Shown here in pieces: positions 12,288-23,969 of a DNA stretch of 64,000 nt; positions within the stretch are counted from its first letter, which is position 1; the number at the start of each line of letters is the position of its first letter. The notes beneath the pieces are model-generated. The model saw only the letters and a list, made by a program, of their open reading frames with translations. It did no database searches and was not told the DNA's origin. The DNA comes from Emydura subglobosa (taxonomy: Eukaryota > Chordata > Testudines > Chelidae), in NCBI GenBank assembly GCA_007922225.1, contig ML679989.1, forward strand, positions 19,427,570 to 19,491,569, written 5' to 3'. The translations under genes were made by a program, and so were the position numbers.

Positions 12288-14322
12288 TTGGATTATCCTG
12301 TCGCTTCGACAGATCAGTGTTTAGCTAGTGTTGACTTAAATTCTGGGTTTATTTGTTTTTATGGTTTCTCACATGGGAAGCAAGTCCAATCATGGATTTG
12401 CAAATGCAGTTGCATGTTTTGCAAGTGTAGTCATTGTTGCAGGAAGGGTTTAAGGCGTTGGTCTTCCAACACGCTCTCTTCTCCTGCAGAGACCTCATAT
12501 GCCGCCTCAATAGTGGTCATGGCTTCATGGCATGCACCTCTCCATCTAGGTCTGTCTAGTGCAACAAGTTCCCAGATTTTAGTGTCTATCTTGCATGTTT
12601 TCAGGTTGGCCTTTAAGGTATCTTTATATCTAAGGATGGGTTGACCCCTTGGAGCGGGTTTGCATGTTCAGCTGGCTGTAGAGCATTACTTTCGGTATAC
12701 AGGAAACCTCTATGTAGCCCACGTATCTGACCCAGTGAAGGTTGAGCCCTGATTAACACACTCTCGATGTCAGAGATTTGGAACCTCTCAAAGTCTTTAG
12801 TGTTGTGGATCCTGTCCTGCCACTTGATGTTGCAGATGGATCTTAGGCAGCGAAGGTGAAAGCTCTCCAGATGTTTGATGTTGTGTTGATAGAGCTTCCT
12901 GTCTCACAGCCCATAGAGGAATGAGATGAGTACAATAGAGTGAAAGATTTTTGTCTTGGTTCTGAGGCAGACTCCACACTCCCTCCTCCAGAGCCTGTGT
13001 GTGAGCCTGCCAAATGCCAAGCTGGTCTTTGCCAGGAGTTGAATGATCTCATCATCCACCATGGCATTGCTGGAAAATATGCTACCCAGGTAGCAGAATT
13101 TCCTTACCGAGTTGACAGGTGTCTTGACAACTGTAATGCAATGGAATCGTGATGCTGGCAGTCTGGTGCTGGTTGGTACATGACTTCCGTCTTTTTCAGG
13201 CTGGTGGTAAAACTAAAGCATTTTGAGGCATTATTTCACAATAAGCTGAATGACCTTGAGGGTGCATACGAGGGCACATTCATCAGCAATCAGGAGCTCT
13301 CTTAACATCTGTTCGATTACCTTGGTGTACCTGAGTCACTGTAGATTGAACAAACCCCCATGCCATCTAAACCGGATATATATGCCTCTGTCAAAGTCCT
13401 GGAATGCAAACGAGCATGGTTGAAAAAACAATGGTAAAGAGGACTGAAGCCATTATGTATCCTTGTTTGGTGCCACTGATGACAGGGAAGGCTTCATATG
13501 CTCATTGACAACAACATATTTCCATAGGCCCTTGTGAGTCGCCATGTCAAGGCCTTGGTTCACATCAACAAAAAACCATGTACAGGCCCTTGTTCTACTC
13601 ACGAGCCTTCTCTTGTATTTTTGGGCTGCAAAAAATCACATCCATGGTGTCATGCATGGCCAGCACAAAAGCCACACTGTGACTCTGGATACACTGAGTC
13701 TACCAGGTGAGAGACAAGCCTCTTCAAGATTGTGCAAGGATCTTCCCTGCTATAGATAGCAATGAGATTCTGTGGTGGCTGTCCCTGCTAGATATACTTC
13801 CCTTCTTTTTGTATGCATGGACTATGAAAGCATCCTTATACTCCTGGGGCACAGTATCCTGTTCCCATATAGTCTTGAAAAGGCTAATGAGTTTCCTGAT
13901 CTGGTGGGCACGTCCACATTTGCACACTTCAGGTGGAATGCTGTCAGGGCCTGAAGACTTGCCCATGGCCAGCTGCTGGATGGCCTTAGTAAACTCAAAA
14001 GAAGGGTCCATGGACATCTCCTCCAGGACAGGTCGCCTGCAGGAGTGAATCGATAATTTCCTCAGATATAGTAGATTGACAGTTCAGGAGACTATCAAAA
14101 TGCTCTGCCCATTGAGAGAAAATATTGCCTTTGTCTGTGAGCAGCCGGTTACCATCTGCTGTGAGGTCAAGGGCCGTATCACTGGATTGTGGACCATACA
14201 CAGCACAGAGACCTTTGTAGAGGCCTTCATGTCATGTTTGTCAGCTGCTCCCTGCAGTTCTACTGCCTTCTGTTCCCACCAGTCATTCTTCATTAGCCTT
14301 AACTGGGTTTGTAGTGTCCATG
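12288..14322 (-). mobile_element. Second LINE (minus strand) inserted into the RTE-like LINE
   Basis: About 2.0 kb of minus-strand non-LTR retrotransposon, from upstream of RT (about 14320) through RT to its C-terminal zinc finger (about 12380) and a short 3' tail near 12290. Both flanks are the plus-strand LINE, whose reading frame resumes beyond it, so this is the younger insertion. Target duplication not resolved (left break about 12284-12290, right about 14318-14327). The family (GKSSGPDSIPPEV, ISLLSIAGKILA) is widespread in invertebrate and fish genomes; I do not assign the clade. Confidence 0.72.
12370..14290 (-). pseudogene. LINE ORF2-like reverse transcriptase with C-terminal finger, broken
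   Basis: Blocks in minus-strand order: NDWWEQKAVELQGAADKHDM (about 14290), MYGPQSS..ADGNRLLTDKGN with QWAEHFDSLLN (14201-13995), AIQQLAMGKSSGPDSIPPEV and ISLLSIAGKILAQS (14017-13724), VDVNQGLDMATHKGLW as the motif A region (about 13560), LLIADECALV as motif C (about 13290) where ADD has become ADE, a YG..DRKLYQHNIKHLESFH segment (about 12910-12850), RCLRSICNIKWQDRIHNTKD (about 12850-12790), and finally CKSMIGLASHVRNH (about 12400), a remnant of a C2H2-type finger. Many frameshifts; not functional. Role in life: target-primed reverse transcription. Confidence 0.72.
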
Positions 14323-14324
14323 TA

Positions 14325-14715
14325 ATAGAAAATAATATATTGAGGAGAATGTCAGGCAAGTGGAGGGTAGACAGAGAGCACAAGGAAGAAATTAGGGGGA
14401 AGAGGAACTTGGGGCTCCAAATGATCAATAGGCTGAAGAGCACATGTGTGAGGTGGGCTAGACATTTGAAAAGAATGGGAGAAGAACAATCAGTAAAGAA
14501 AGCCTGAGAGGACAGGGATAGCAAGAAAGGATGTGGAAGACTGGAGATCTGATGGAAAGATTCTGTCAAGAGAAGTTTGAAGAGAAAAAGACTGGAAGAT
14601 CTGTGAATCCGTGCTATGGACAGAAGGAGTAACGAAGAATCATGGGCACTGCGATCCTGGGTAAACAAGAAAAGGAGTCGAGCAAGAAATATATATTATA
14701 TATATTATTAATTAT
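14325..14715 (+). mobile_element. RTE-like LINE, second part with AT-rich tail
   Basis: Continuation of the LINE that stops at 12287. The open frame from about 14325 reads ILRRMSGKWRVDREHKEEIR then RWARHLKRMGEEQSVKKA, the C-terminal region that follows LYGLKKVGLWEMEEKIYAM (ending about 12283) in this family. It ends around 14690 in a TATATATTATATATATTATT simple-repeat tail, as RTE-type LINEs commonly do. Confidence 0.7.
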
Positions 14716-16624
14716 TATGCTTAATTCTGGCCCTAAGTATTTACCTTCATGAAGCTCTGCCCTGGGAGAATAGTGCTTGTTCATTCAGAAATGTTGCAGT
14801 GCCAGCAGAAGGAAGAGATGATCACTCACCTTGCTTTGATTATTGTACACTGAGGTCTACATAAACAATAGTTATTTGGATTCTTTACTTTTTTGGCTGC
14901 AGAAGTGGATTTTTTTAAAAGTATTTAGTATCCAAAAAACACAGTGTACTACATCAAAATAAGTTTTCAAAAAGGACAAATTTTGGGATTAGATTGTGCA
15001 GCAGCATCTAATAAATTTATTATACTGAACATCTTGTAAACCTCCCAAGTCTAAAAATTAACTTCTGCACATGACATTTAAAAGGTCCTGTGATCAAAAG
15101 TATTGGAGGGCAAATGTGTTTATGATTCTGAAAAGGATTTGGAAATGAAGTGATCAGGATGTTACAATAAATTATATACAGTAAAAACACAGTCTCCTCA
15201 TGTACTTGCTGAGTCATATGACAGGTGTTATTTCAAAAAGTGAAATTCAGAAGGAGAAAAAAATCTTACTCCATCTACTTCCTTCACTTACTTGCGCAGT
15301 GCCAGTTTTCGTGCCAACATCCTTTGATTAGCATGTCCACCTTTGTCAACAGTCACCAAGGAAGATTGACTCTGCCCTGAATGGCTCATTTAAAATTTCC
15401 CAGTATGAAAATATAGAGGGTAGAATATTGGATGTCTCAAAAGATCAGGAATGAGATATTGAGTCTTTAATGTCTAATTTACTAGTTTCAATTTGGCCCA
15501 GTTCAGCAGAGACTAAGATTCTTACCATTCAGTGCCTATTTCTTGGTCTACATGAAGTTAAATTGAAGGCCTCGGTCTTTTTCCCAGATAACAGATGTCC
15601 AGTTCACAAAGCCATTGCTACAAATGTCACTAACTGGGAATACCCCTGTTGATGGTATGTGAAGAGCAGCCAATAACTGAATAACCCCTAGAGAGGACTC
15701 TATGAACCCTAATGGTGCTCTCTCTGTTGATGGTGGAAAAGCTTGTTTCAGGCTTGAGACACCTAATAATTGTTTAAGTATCTCCCTGTCTAGGGATGTA
15801 TCGTCTCCCCCATAACTGTAGTATCTGGGCATTGACGAGGGTTGTGCAACCCTTCTGTGCTGTTTAACAGCTCCTGCACAGCCTGGGACATAACTGGCTT
15901 TATTGAAAGGTCAGTGGTGGCCAGGACAAGAAGTTATCCTTAGCTCTTTTTGAGAAAGAGATGCACTAGTAGTTACCATTTACTACTTCCACCTGGACAG
16001 TCCACAAAGGAGTGGGCAAAAAGAGCTCAAGTTTTCCATCCACTAAAAGACTGTCACTTTACAAAGTTAGAAAATCTGACCCTGTACCTAGTAAAATCAA
16101 TCTGTAACATAAAAGAGAAAGCTACAGTGGGACTCTTCTCCAATTACTGACAGCTGCATTTATGTAACTAGGGTAAAATTATTTAATTTTCTTTCTCATA
16201 CAACAAAACAATTGGTATCTGCAATGTAGGGTGGAATCTCCATCCCAATATGAATTATGAGTTCTGAACTCTGCTTACACCCTTTGGAGTGGACATAAGA
16301 CCAGCAAGAAACGCACCTATGGAATCTAGCTTTTCTCCTGTGCCCTAAAGGAAAAATAAATCAAATGCAAAAACCTTTTACATATGAAGAAACAGCCACA
16401 ACAGAAAAAGGTTAGACATTTAAATGATCAAGTCAAACAAAAGAGAATGAGCAAAACCCACCCTGGGGTTGAACCAAAAGCGTCAAAGGAACTACTGTAA
16501 GGAAGGTTTTGGCACAGTTCAGCCAACTAAATTTCCATCCTGTAGAATGAGGACTCAACTGTGCGCACGCACATACACAAACTCTGAACAGAGCTAGAAT
16601 GACTAAGTTGTCCCTAACTGTATC
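14716..16624. other. No recognised feature
   Basis: AT-rich, with no recognisable repeat or coding motif. Short open frames show no domain. Confidence 0.5.
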
Positions 16625-16627
16625 TTA

Positions 16628-16867
16628 GGACATGTCTAGATGGAGAGTTGGTGTGCAGCAAGCTGGGCTGTAAATCTAGAGCACACGAGCCTGCGATGCA
16701 CGAACTGACCATCTGGACCCTGCTAATGCTCACTAAGAACACTAAAGCAAGCACTGACCTCCGTGTGGTCAATCCGCACTAGGGAACAGTGAATGCATGG
16801 CACATTAATGCACTATAGTTTTACACCCCAGCTTGCTGCACACTAACTCTGTCATCTAGAAAAGCCC
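16628..16867. repeat. 240-bp Harbinger-type MITE with TTA target duplication
   Basis: Long inverted terminal repeats: the left arm GGACATGTCTAGATGGAGAG then TTGGTGTGCAGCAAGCTGGG is mirrored by the right arm, whose reverse complement is GGGCTTTTCTAGATGACAGA then GTTAGTGTGCAGCAAGCTGG. The element is bounded by TTA at 16625-16627 and TTA at 16868-16870, the three-base TWA duplication typical of PIF/Harbinger. No coding capacity, so it would need a transposase in trans. Confidence 0.78.
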
Positions 16868-16885
16868 TTATTTAAACCTGACCAT

Positions 16886-17012
16886 TAGGCCCTAATCCTG
16901 CAAACTCAGCTTTCTAATTTCATGTATGTGAGTAATAATACCCTTTAATTCAATGAGACTTCTCACAAAGGTAAAATTGAGAACATGTATGAACTGTTGC
17001 AGGACAGGGGTC
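16886..17012. repeat. Small palindromic MITE-like repeat (CCTGCAAACTC type)
   Basis: Left arm CCCTAATCCTGCAAACTC and right arm GAACTGTTGCAGGACAGGGG are inverted copies around a centre with ATGTGAGTAATAATACCC and TTCAATGAGACTTCTCAC. Related palindromes are at 28907-29035 and 54447-54567. No coding capacity. Confidence 0.55.
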
Positions 17013-17859
17013 TTTAAAATAGCTAAGCTTTCTTTCTTTCTTTTTTTTTTTTTTAAACACACCGTTTCAGATTAGATAATTTTCCATTGTATTTTATACT
17101 TTACAAATGAAGTGTAAATTAATGAATGGCACTGATGCATGAGTGAATTAATGAGTGGCACTGATACAAAAAAAAATTATAGAAATTTCTAACAAAAATC
17201 ACGGCTCCAATAAAAGTGATGAGAAACTCTAGGGCTAAAAATCAGTTGCCTGACATGCTGCAACTGATTCACTGCGATGAATACTATAAAAGCATGTACA
17301 ATTTTCAGTATAATTTTCGTATTTTTCCAAAGAGCTCAGCAGCTTCCATTGAAGAACAAGTGGATGTTAGACTCTGTGGAAAAACTGGACCAAAATTTCT
17401 AGAGAATTAAAATCAAATTGTTCACATGTGGGGGAGGGAGGTGGATGTACAGAACATATAAGCTCCTGGGCACAAACCAGCTTTATGCAAAATTTAATGA
17501 AAAACAGATTTAACCCTCTGGATGCTGCAGACACTTAGCCACATATTCTCCTAAGCATTTATTTGGCCGCCTGTCTGGAAAATTATGGCTATGTGACTTC
17601 ATCAAAAAAGGATTTTTAATGTTTTTTGCAAGATGTAGTACAGTTCTAAATAGAGAAGGTTTAAAATGCAACCTTCAACAGGATTTGAATTCTACACCAT
17701 TGAAATACATAGTAAAGATGTTTTATACATTAAGACACATACTCTATTTGCACCTAGGGGAATTTAAAACAACTCATGGAGCCCATATTGTTCAATGAAT
17801 AATAATATTTTTCACTTCTATAGTGCCCATAATGACAGAATCCCAAAGCATTCCACAAA
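17013..17859. other. No recognised feature
   Basis: AT-rich. A T-rich tract lies near 17030-17054, preceded by TTTC repeats. Nothing else recognised. Confidence 0.5.
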
Positions 17860-17990
17860 TGTTCACTAATGTCTCATGTAATGTCTCATAATAATATATT
17901 ATTATAACCATTTTACAGAGAGAGAAAAACAGAGGCACAAAAACGTTAAGTAATCAAATGCTAGGAACAGGACTAGATTCTAAGGTCCTG
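17860..17990 (-). repeat. MIR-like SINE fragment
   Basis: Contains a decayed form of the MIR minus-strand core: ACCATTTTACAGAGAGAGAA, CAGAGGCACAAAAACGTTAA and GTAATCAAATGCTAGGAACA, in the order expected from the ancient tRNA-derived SINE. Strand refers to the SINE's own orientation. Confidence 0.45.
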
Positions 17991-20900
17991 ATCCTACGAT
18001 ATGATCAATAAACTTAGCAAACACCGCAACGATGCAAGGATCTGCCTGCCTGGATCAGGGCTCAAGTACCCTGCATCTCAAACCTGTGTTCTAAATTTCT
18101 CTGAATAAAAAAGAAATACTGAAAATGATCATGAATTTTAAAACACTTATTACTATAATCACTGGCATTTCAAAGTGCATTGCCTAATTCTTAGCAAGCT
18201 CTCCATGAATACAAAATTTAATGAAACACAAACCTGGTTTACTGAGCATTTTGATTCAACAAAAAGTGAGAAGACAGTGAAGAATTTTCCTCTCTATAGC
18301 TATAGGAGCCGCCATACATTTTTGTGCCTATCAAAATGATTTTTGTGAGTGTGATCTTAGTGTGATTAGCTCTGTACAAAACCACCCACAGAATGAAAGT
18401 TGTAATGCTTGTTATCACCAGAGTATTAGCTGAGATTCCCTTTTGCATTTGGTTCTGCATAGACAGTAAAGGAGCTTCACTAACTTGGCACCGACTAGGT
18501 ACCATAATTCACCATGAACATTATTTTCCAATGCTCTACTTTTTCCCCTCATACATATGGTAAGAAGGCAGTTTGTGGACTCAGCGTATGGGACTCTTGT
18601 GAATAATTGCTTAGGTACTAAAAAAAGAAAAACCTATCATACCACAGCTAGGCAGCCACACATTGCAATATCAAGTGGACATATTCTCGTCTCCTGGGAT
18701 TCTCCTAAATTCGTAACTTGAAATGGTTTTGAAAGCGGACATTTAGAAGACAAATATCTCCAAGCTTCCTGCAAACCCATACAACTGTGACCCCAAGACT
18801 TACTCACTGCCACTAACGAACCAACTCCAACCTCTTTGCAAATTAACATATGGGTATCAAAAATATCTTGATATTAGAACAGAGGTTTTGTTTCTAGATA
18901 TGATTTGGCTTTTTTTCCTTTGTTTCTCCCTTAAATCAGTTTAAATTAGCATTAAGGGATATAATTATGTTGTTAGCTTAATTGCCTGTTTAAAGCAGAA
19001 TCTACAGGGGTTTAATGCAAGATTAGAATGGGGTGGGGGGCGAAAGAAATTGGGATAATGGAAACAATTTTAAAACAATCTCTGATGGGAGGGAGAAAGT
19101 TTGGGGTGTCAAGTGGGGCTCCTGACACAGCTCCTGAATCACTTTCCAATGCAAGACTGTGCAAATGCACGATGTCGGCCCACTTCTCATCAGCAGAATC
19201 TAATTCTGGAGAATTTGACCTAATTAATAATTAAACACCACAAAAAACCACCCCTTGTTCAGATGTGAAACCTTAATGCTATTATTGGCATGACACACTT
19301 AAGCACAGGAGAGCAGCTGTTATCCCATATATGTGCAGCACTGTAGAGGCCAGTAGAAAGGGAAAACTCCATTTCCAGGCCAAAGAGTGGCTTCACATGG
19401 TCAGAGGGGTGTGGGAATGGAGATGAGATACTTACCAGGCCCTTGTTCCCTTATTCTGTGTTTGTCTACAAGAAGTGGCTAGAGTCAGCATGTTAACACT
19501 GAAGAGGTTGGCCCATGCCCTTACAGACCAACCCATCCTTTCCCTCACTCCTTGACTATTGAACAGTTTAGGGTAAATTACTTTATTTAAAAAACCCTGA
19601 GAATAAGAAGATTTCCATGTTTGTAAAGCCTCATTACATTAATTTTATATCAAACTAAAAAAGCCCAGAGCAGGCTCTTCTCAAAGCAGAACAGAGTGCA
19701 ACACACTTTGGAGGCTACAAGAACCAGCTGTTCAGTTCCTTGGGCTCACTCCCTTTTCATTCTCTATTTCCACACAGAGGAGCTCCCACTTAGGACTCAA
19801 TGAATAATGGTTTCCACTCACTCTCCTAAACACCTTTCATTTCCATATCCACATTCTCTCCTCTCTTCCTATGGGGAGGAGTAACTCCTGCTGATATTAT
19901 ATTCACTGTTTAAAACACTGAGACACGCCAGAGAAAACCTTTCGGAGTCTGATTTCTAAATTCTACAGATTTAGATTCTCATGGGCTCTCTAGTTTGTGA
20001 ATCCTAGAATTAACCTCACTGCCCTTCCTTCCCCTCCCCTCCTCTCCCAGCTTCAGTGCGTTATTTAAAGTATGGCTCTAACTGAAGCTAAATACCATTC
20101 TCTAAATCTCCAGTTTGACTCAAATTCAGTTCTGCAGGTTTTCTGCAATTTTTCCATTCAGCATTTACAATGGAGTTAGAGTGTGCTTCAGGCACACAAT
20201 TCAGAGGAAAAAATTCCACTGCTACATTTATGAGGTTGCACTGCATGTATGACCCAGCACGAGAAAGCTCACAAAAATCCAATAAAGACATGAGGGAAAC
20301 ACTGCTCTGCTCCTGTAGAGATTGATCACATCTTCATCCACAGCATGTATTCAGAAATATACATACCAAGCAAAAATGAGAGCCGCCATTTTGTTGTTCT
20401 TCCATCAAGAAAAACAAAATGGTGACACAGAAAAGGAATCTGCCATTCCATCTAAACTAACTATCATTAAATGTTCTCTAAACATATCCTCCCTCTCCCA
20501 AATTTATTCTCTCAAAAGCTTTTTTTTTTTTTTTTTAACTGAAACAAATTTTTATTTTCAAAATAGAAGAATCATACAAATAAAACAGATGTTGTTTTTC
20601 TACAACTCTTTCCATATCCTAGGATTTTACACAGAGATGGAAGTGGGGAATTCAGAAACAGTATCTTTTTGGCTTATCCAATTCCATGAACTGAGAACAA
20701 AACATTCCTGGGCCAACTCTTGGTGTACTCAAAACCACAGAATTAATATTTTCAGTACAATGTTATCTCCCTGGATCTGCTGGGAAACAAATACTGAATA
20801 GGAAAATATTCATATTTCAGAAGTTCCTGACATGCTAAGGAGGGCATGCATAATCCAAAAAGTAGCGAATGCAGCTACAGAAGCCACCCTGGATCAGCTG

Positions 20901-22359
20901 CATAACAAGAGCAAAATAGTACAACCTGAAAGTAACAGGACTCTTGGTAACAATCATTATGAGCCATCTGAGTTCACAATAAGGGGATAGCTTTCAAAAA
21001 ACACAGCAGTCCACGGATACTAGATTTAAGTCAAACAAATCTGCAGAAATTAAGAAATCTGGGATATAAAATAGAATGAAAAAGTATGGAAATCCACCAG
21101 TATGTAAAATGGCAAGTCCTAAAACCACATCATAATAGGCACAATAGATTACAATTACTCTGAAAAATACCAAAAACAATAATTGTTTACAAGGAACTGA
21201 TCAAAAATCTGAAGACAATACTGTAAATATAACGGGAGAGGTAACCAATAAATGTACATTAAAAAACTATATTAAAAGAATATTAAAGCTGTAAAGTCAA
21301 GCTCTCAAAAGTTAGGAAATGCCAGAATTAAGGTTGCCTGTACCATCTTATTTCGGTCCCTTGTTATTATGAATGACAGAGTCTTTAATGACATGATCAC
21401 ATTATTATTATTATTTTAAATACAGGTCCAGGACCACTGGCTCAGTCAGTGTTCAGTTTTTTAAAAAGCAAACAAAAACAAAAAAACCTACAGAAATTCC
21501 ATCGTGTGGAACAATTCTGACCCACACCTTGGTGCAAAGCAGAGTAAGAACTTAGATCCACACAGAACAGACCTGTCATTTGAGTTAAAGGAGTAACTGG
21601 TAGGAGTAGTATGCCATTATCCTCTATGTGAAAAAGTCACCTTGGTGGATTAGACACACACTTTGTCAGCGGGTTTCACAGATAATTGCTGACAACAGAG
21701 GAACAGTGAAACTTGAAAATCCTGGGTTCTAGTCCAAGTTCCTCAGGAGAATTGGCTCAAATGGCTACAGACCCTTCTGTTTCTGTTCTCCTGTTCCTAT
21801 GTTTCAAGACTCTTCCTGTCACACCCCCACTCCCCAAGCTGCCTCTCACCCCTGTGTTCAAATCACGTTTCTTTCTCCTCCCCCTCCTGGGTACCAGCAA
21901 GGGGGGAGGTAGGAGCACTAAGAACACAAGACAGACAGACACCTTGGCTGCCAGAAGCAGCAATTGCAGGAAACGTGCTGTTCAGCTCTTGCAGCCCTGG
22001 GATGGCACATGCTCAGTACAGATGGAACCTTTGGCGATTTTAAGAAGCTTGTACTGAGCATGTGCGGATAGTGATTTTCAAATTTGGGGGCATTTTCACC
22101 ACAGACACTTATCTCAGTGTGCTCCTCTCCTCTCCCAAGGAATTTCAAGTCCCTGCTCCGAACTATGAGGGCTCTGTGAAACAACCATAAGCATTTTTAA
22201 CATGGCTAAAACAACAGATTTTTCTTTAACCTCATTATCAGAAAGGACAGATCTATTTTTGCTGAAAATCAGCCTGAGGCTGACACCGGATTTGGAAAAT
22301 TTCTGCCAAATTTTAACAGTTGGGGCTGAGTTATAAGCAGTAGAAAACAGAGTCTTCTA
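17991..22359. other. 4.4 kb with no recognised gene or element
   Basis: Mostly AT-rich single-copy-looking DNA. A T-run of about 18 is at 20519-20536. The 159-codon open frame at 20322-20801 on plus spans this T-run, has low complexity and no domain, and is not called. A perfect 16-bp inverted repeat is at 22005-22065 (listed separately). Confidence 0.45.
22005..22065. repeat. Perfect 16-bp inverted repeat
   Basis: GCACATGCTCAGTACA at 22005-22020 is the exact reverse complement of 22050-22065, with a 29-base spacer. It can form a stem-loop. The core GTACTGAGCATG also occurs at 38202-38213. Function unknown; it could be the heart of an otherwise decayed MITE. Confidence 0.7.
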
Positions 22360-22562
22360 ATGGAAGATGTTAGGCAAATATAGACTGGGGAATAACTGGC
22401 TTGGCAGCAGCTCTGCTGAGAAAGATCTGGGAGTTGTGGTGGCTCACAACCTCAACATGAGTCAACAGTGTGATGCTGTTGCAAAAAAAGCAAATGCAAT
22501 TTTGGGTTGCATTAACAGCAGAGCATGCAAGTGACGGAGGTGATAGTACTGCTCTACTCAGT
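22360..22562 (+). mobile_element. CR1 LINE fragment
   Basis: AATAACTGGCTTGGCAGCAG, then GATGCTGTTGCAAAAAAAGC and AATGCAATTTTGGGTTGCAT match, nearly base for base, the CR1 at 61655-61834. The fragment lies in the RT/connection region downstream of the catalytic motif. Similarity stops sharply at about 22562 (after GTACTGCTCTACTCAGT), shortly before the DIRS element. No 3' continuation was recognised beyond the DIRS. Confidence 0.8.
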
Positions 22563-22691
22563 CAAAGAGGATGTGGAGTAAGGGAATTTTTGGTGGGGGA
22601 TAGGAAAGGACTAAGGCAAGGAGGATTTTTTTGGCGGTTTCTTTGCTTTATAAACACATCAGGGGGAAAAGAAACGCTGCCCAGTGCAGTA

Positions 22692-22850
22692 ACTGTGGCT
22701 CTTCGAGTGGTATCCCTATGGGTGCGCCACTTCAGCTGCACATGCCCCTCTTGTGCCCTTGATCAGACATTTCTAGCTAGCAGTGTCCCCGTGCGGGTCC
22801 CTATGACACCGAGTGTCAGACATCACGGCTATATGGGGGGGGGGGCACGG
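22692..22850. repeat. DIRS inverted terminal repeat, left
   Basis: Complementary to the right end at about 28480-28667. An 11-base G run (22835-22845) lies near its inner edge. This is the 3' end of the element on the minus strand. Confidence 0.78.
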
Positions 22851-22949
22851 GAAACTGCCCTCGGTTCCTTCTCTACGCAGTCCCTAAGGAACAACTAAAG
22901 CAAAGGGAAAAGAGCACAGGCAGTGGAGCACCCACAGGGACACACATCT

Positions 22950-23969
22950 CAAAGAACTACAGCTACTGCACAGGGTGAGGAACATTTCCTCCTTCTTCGA
23001 GTAGCATCCCTATCGGTGCTCCACTCCAGGCGACTCCCAGGCAGTATGCCCAGAAGGAGGAAGGAGTTTTGGACAGCATCCAAAACTGAAGACAGTCCTG
23101 CAGAGCCAAGTGCTGCGCCAGAGCTGACGGCTCGGAGCAGGGCATAATGCTTTGAAAATGCTGTGAACTGAGGTTCAAGTAGCAGCTCCACGTACCTCAG
23201 ATATTGGAGCATTCTTCAAAAATACAGTGTATGCTGCCTGTGATCTGTTTGAATGCGCTCTCACATTCAGGGGGCAAGGGGGCTGAGCACCTGCAGACTC
23301 ATAACAGGTAGAGATACAACCCAATATCCATTTCAACAAGCTGAGTAGAGACAGGCACCCGCTGACACCTATCTGCAAAGGGAAGAAAGAGTTTAGGCAA
23401 TCTCCTAAACTCTTTAGTCCTATACAGGTAGAAGGCCTTGGCCCTTTTAACATCCAAGGTATGGAAACAGGAATCCCGTTGAGAACTAGGAGGTTTCAGA
23501 AAAAATACTGGCAGAGGAGTAGATTGGTTAAGATGAAAATCCAATGCAACCGTTGGGAGAAACCTAGGATGTGAATGTAAAGTGACCTTGTCATTAAAGA
23601 ACATAGCAAAGGGGAGATCTGCCATAATGGTGCCATGCTGCTCGACCGTATGGGCCGACATGATGGCAACTAAAAGGCTGTCTTCATGGATAAACAAAGT
23701 AGGGAGAAGGTTGCCATTGGTTCAAAGGGAGGTCTCCTGAGGCAGTTGAGAACCGGGCTGAGGTCCCAAGATGGGGTGGGGTGTCTAATGTGGCAGAAAA
23801 GATTACACAGACTCTTAACAGATCTAGATGATACTGGGTAAGCAAAAATAGAGAATCCCTCTAATGGAGGATGAAAGGCTGAAATGGTGGCCCATTGACC
23901 CAACTGATGGATAACCCGTCTGTCTTCAGATTCAGCAGGTAATATAGGATGAAGGAAAGGGGAACCCAT
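22950..23969 (-). pseudogene. DIRS tyrosine recombinase, broken
   Basis: Minus-strand blocks in order across frames: ISAFHPPLEGFSIFAYPV and TPSWDLSPVLNCLRRPPFEP (23969-23670), DSLLVAIMSAHTVEQHG (about 23685), LHSHPRFLPTVALDFHLNQ, HTLDVKRAKAFYLYRTKEFR (about 23460-23400), RAHSNRSQAA (about 23255), and FSKHYALLRA (about 23155). In this family the enzyme joins the circular DNA intermediate into the genome. The HxxR box (HSNR) and the terminal tyrosine (HY) survive. The first catalytic arginine, expected in a segment like SARRVSEL, appears as SAHTVEQ, so it is probably lost. Frameshifts separate the blocks. Confidence 0.75.
22985..23035. repeat. DIRS internal complementary region
   Basis: CTTCTTCGAGTAGCATCCCT followed by ATCGGTGCTCCACTCC repeats, in direct orientation, the outer left terminal repeat (CTCTTCGAGTGGTATCCCTA, TGGGTGCGCCACTTC). 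DIRS elements carry such a region near the 3' end. Confidence 0.7.

Noticed and set aside
14084..14668. 194-codon minus-strand open frame, among the longest in the window
   Set aside because: Over most of its length it is antisense to the RTE-like LINE C-terminus on plus (ILRRMSGKWRVD region), with its 3' part in the minus LINE; no domain of its own.
20322..20801. 159-codon plus-strand open frame
   Set aside because: It spans a poly(T) run read as phenylalanines, has no domain and no repeat match; probably chance.
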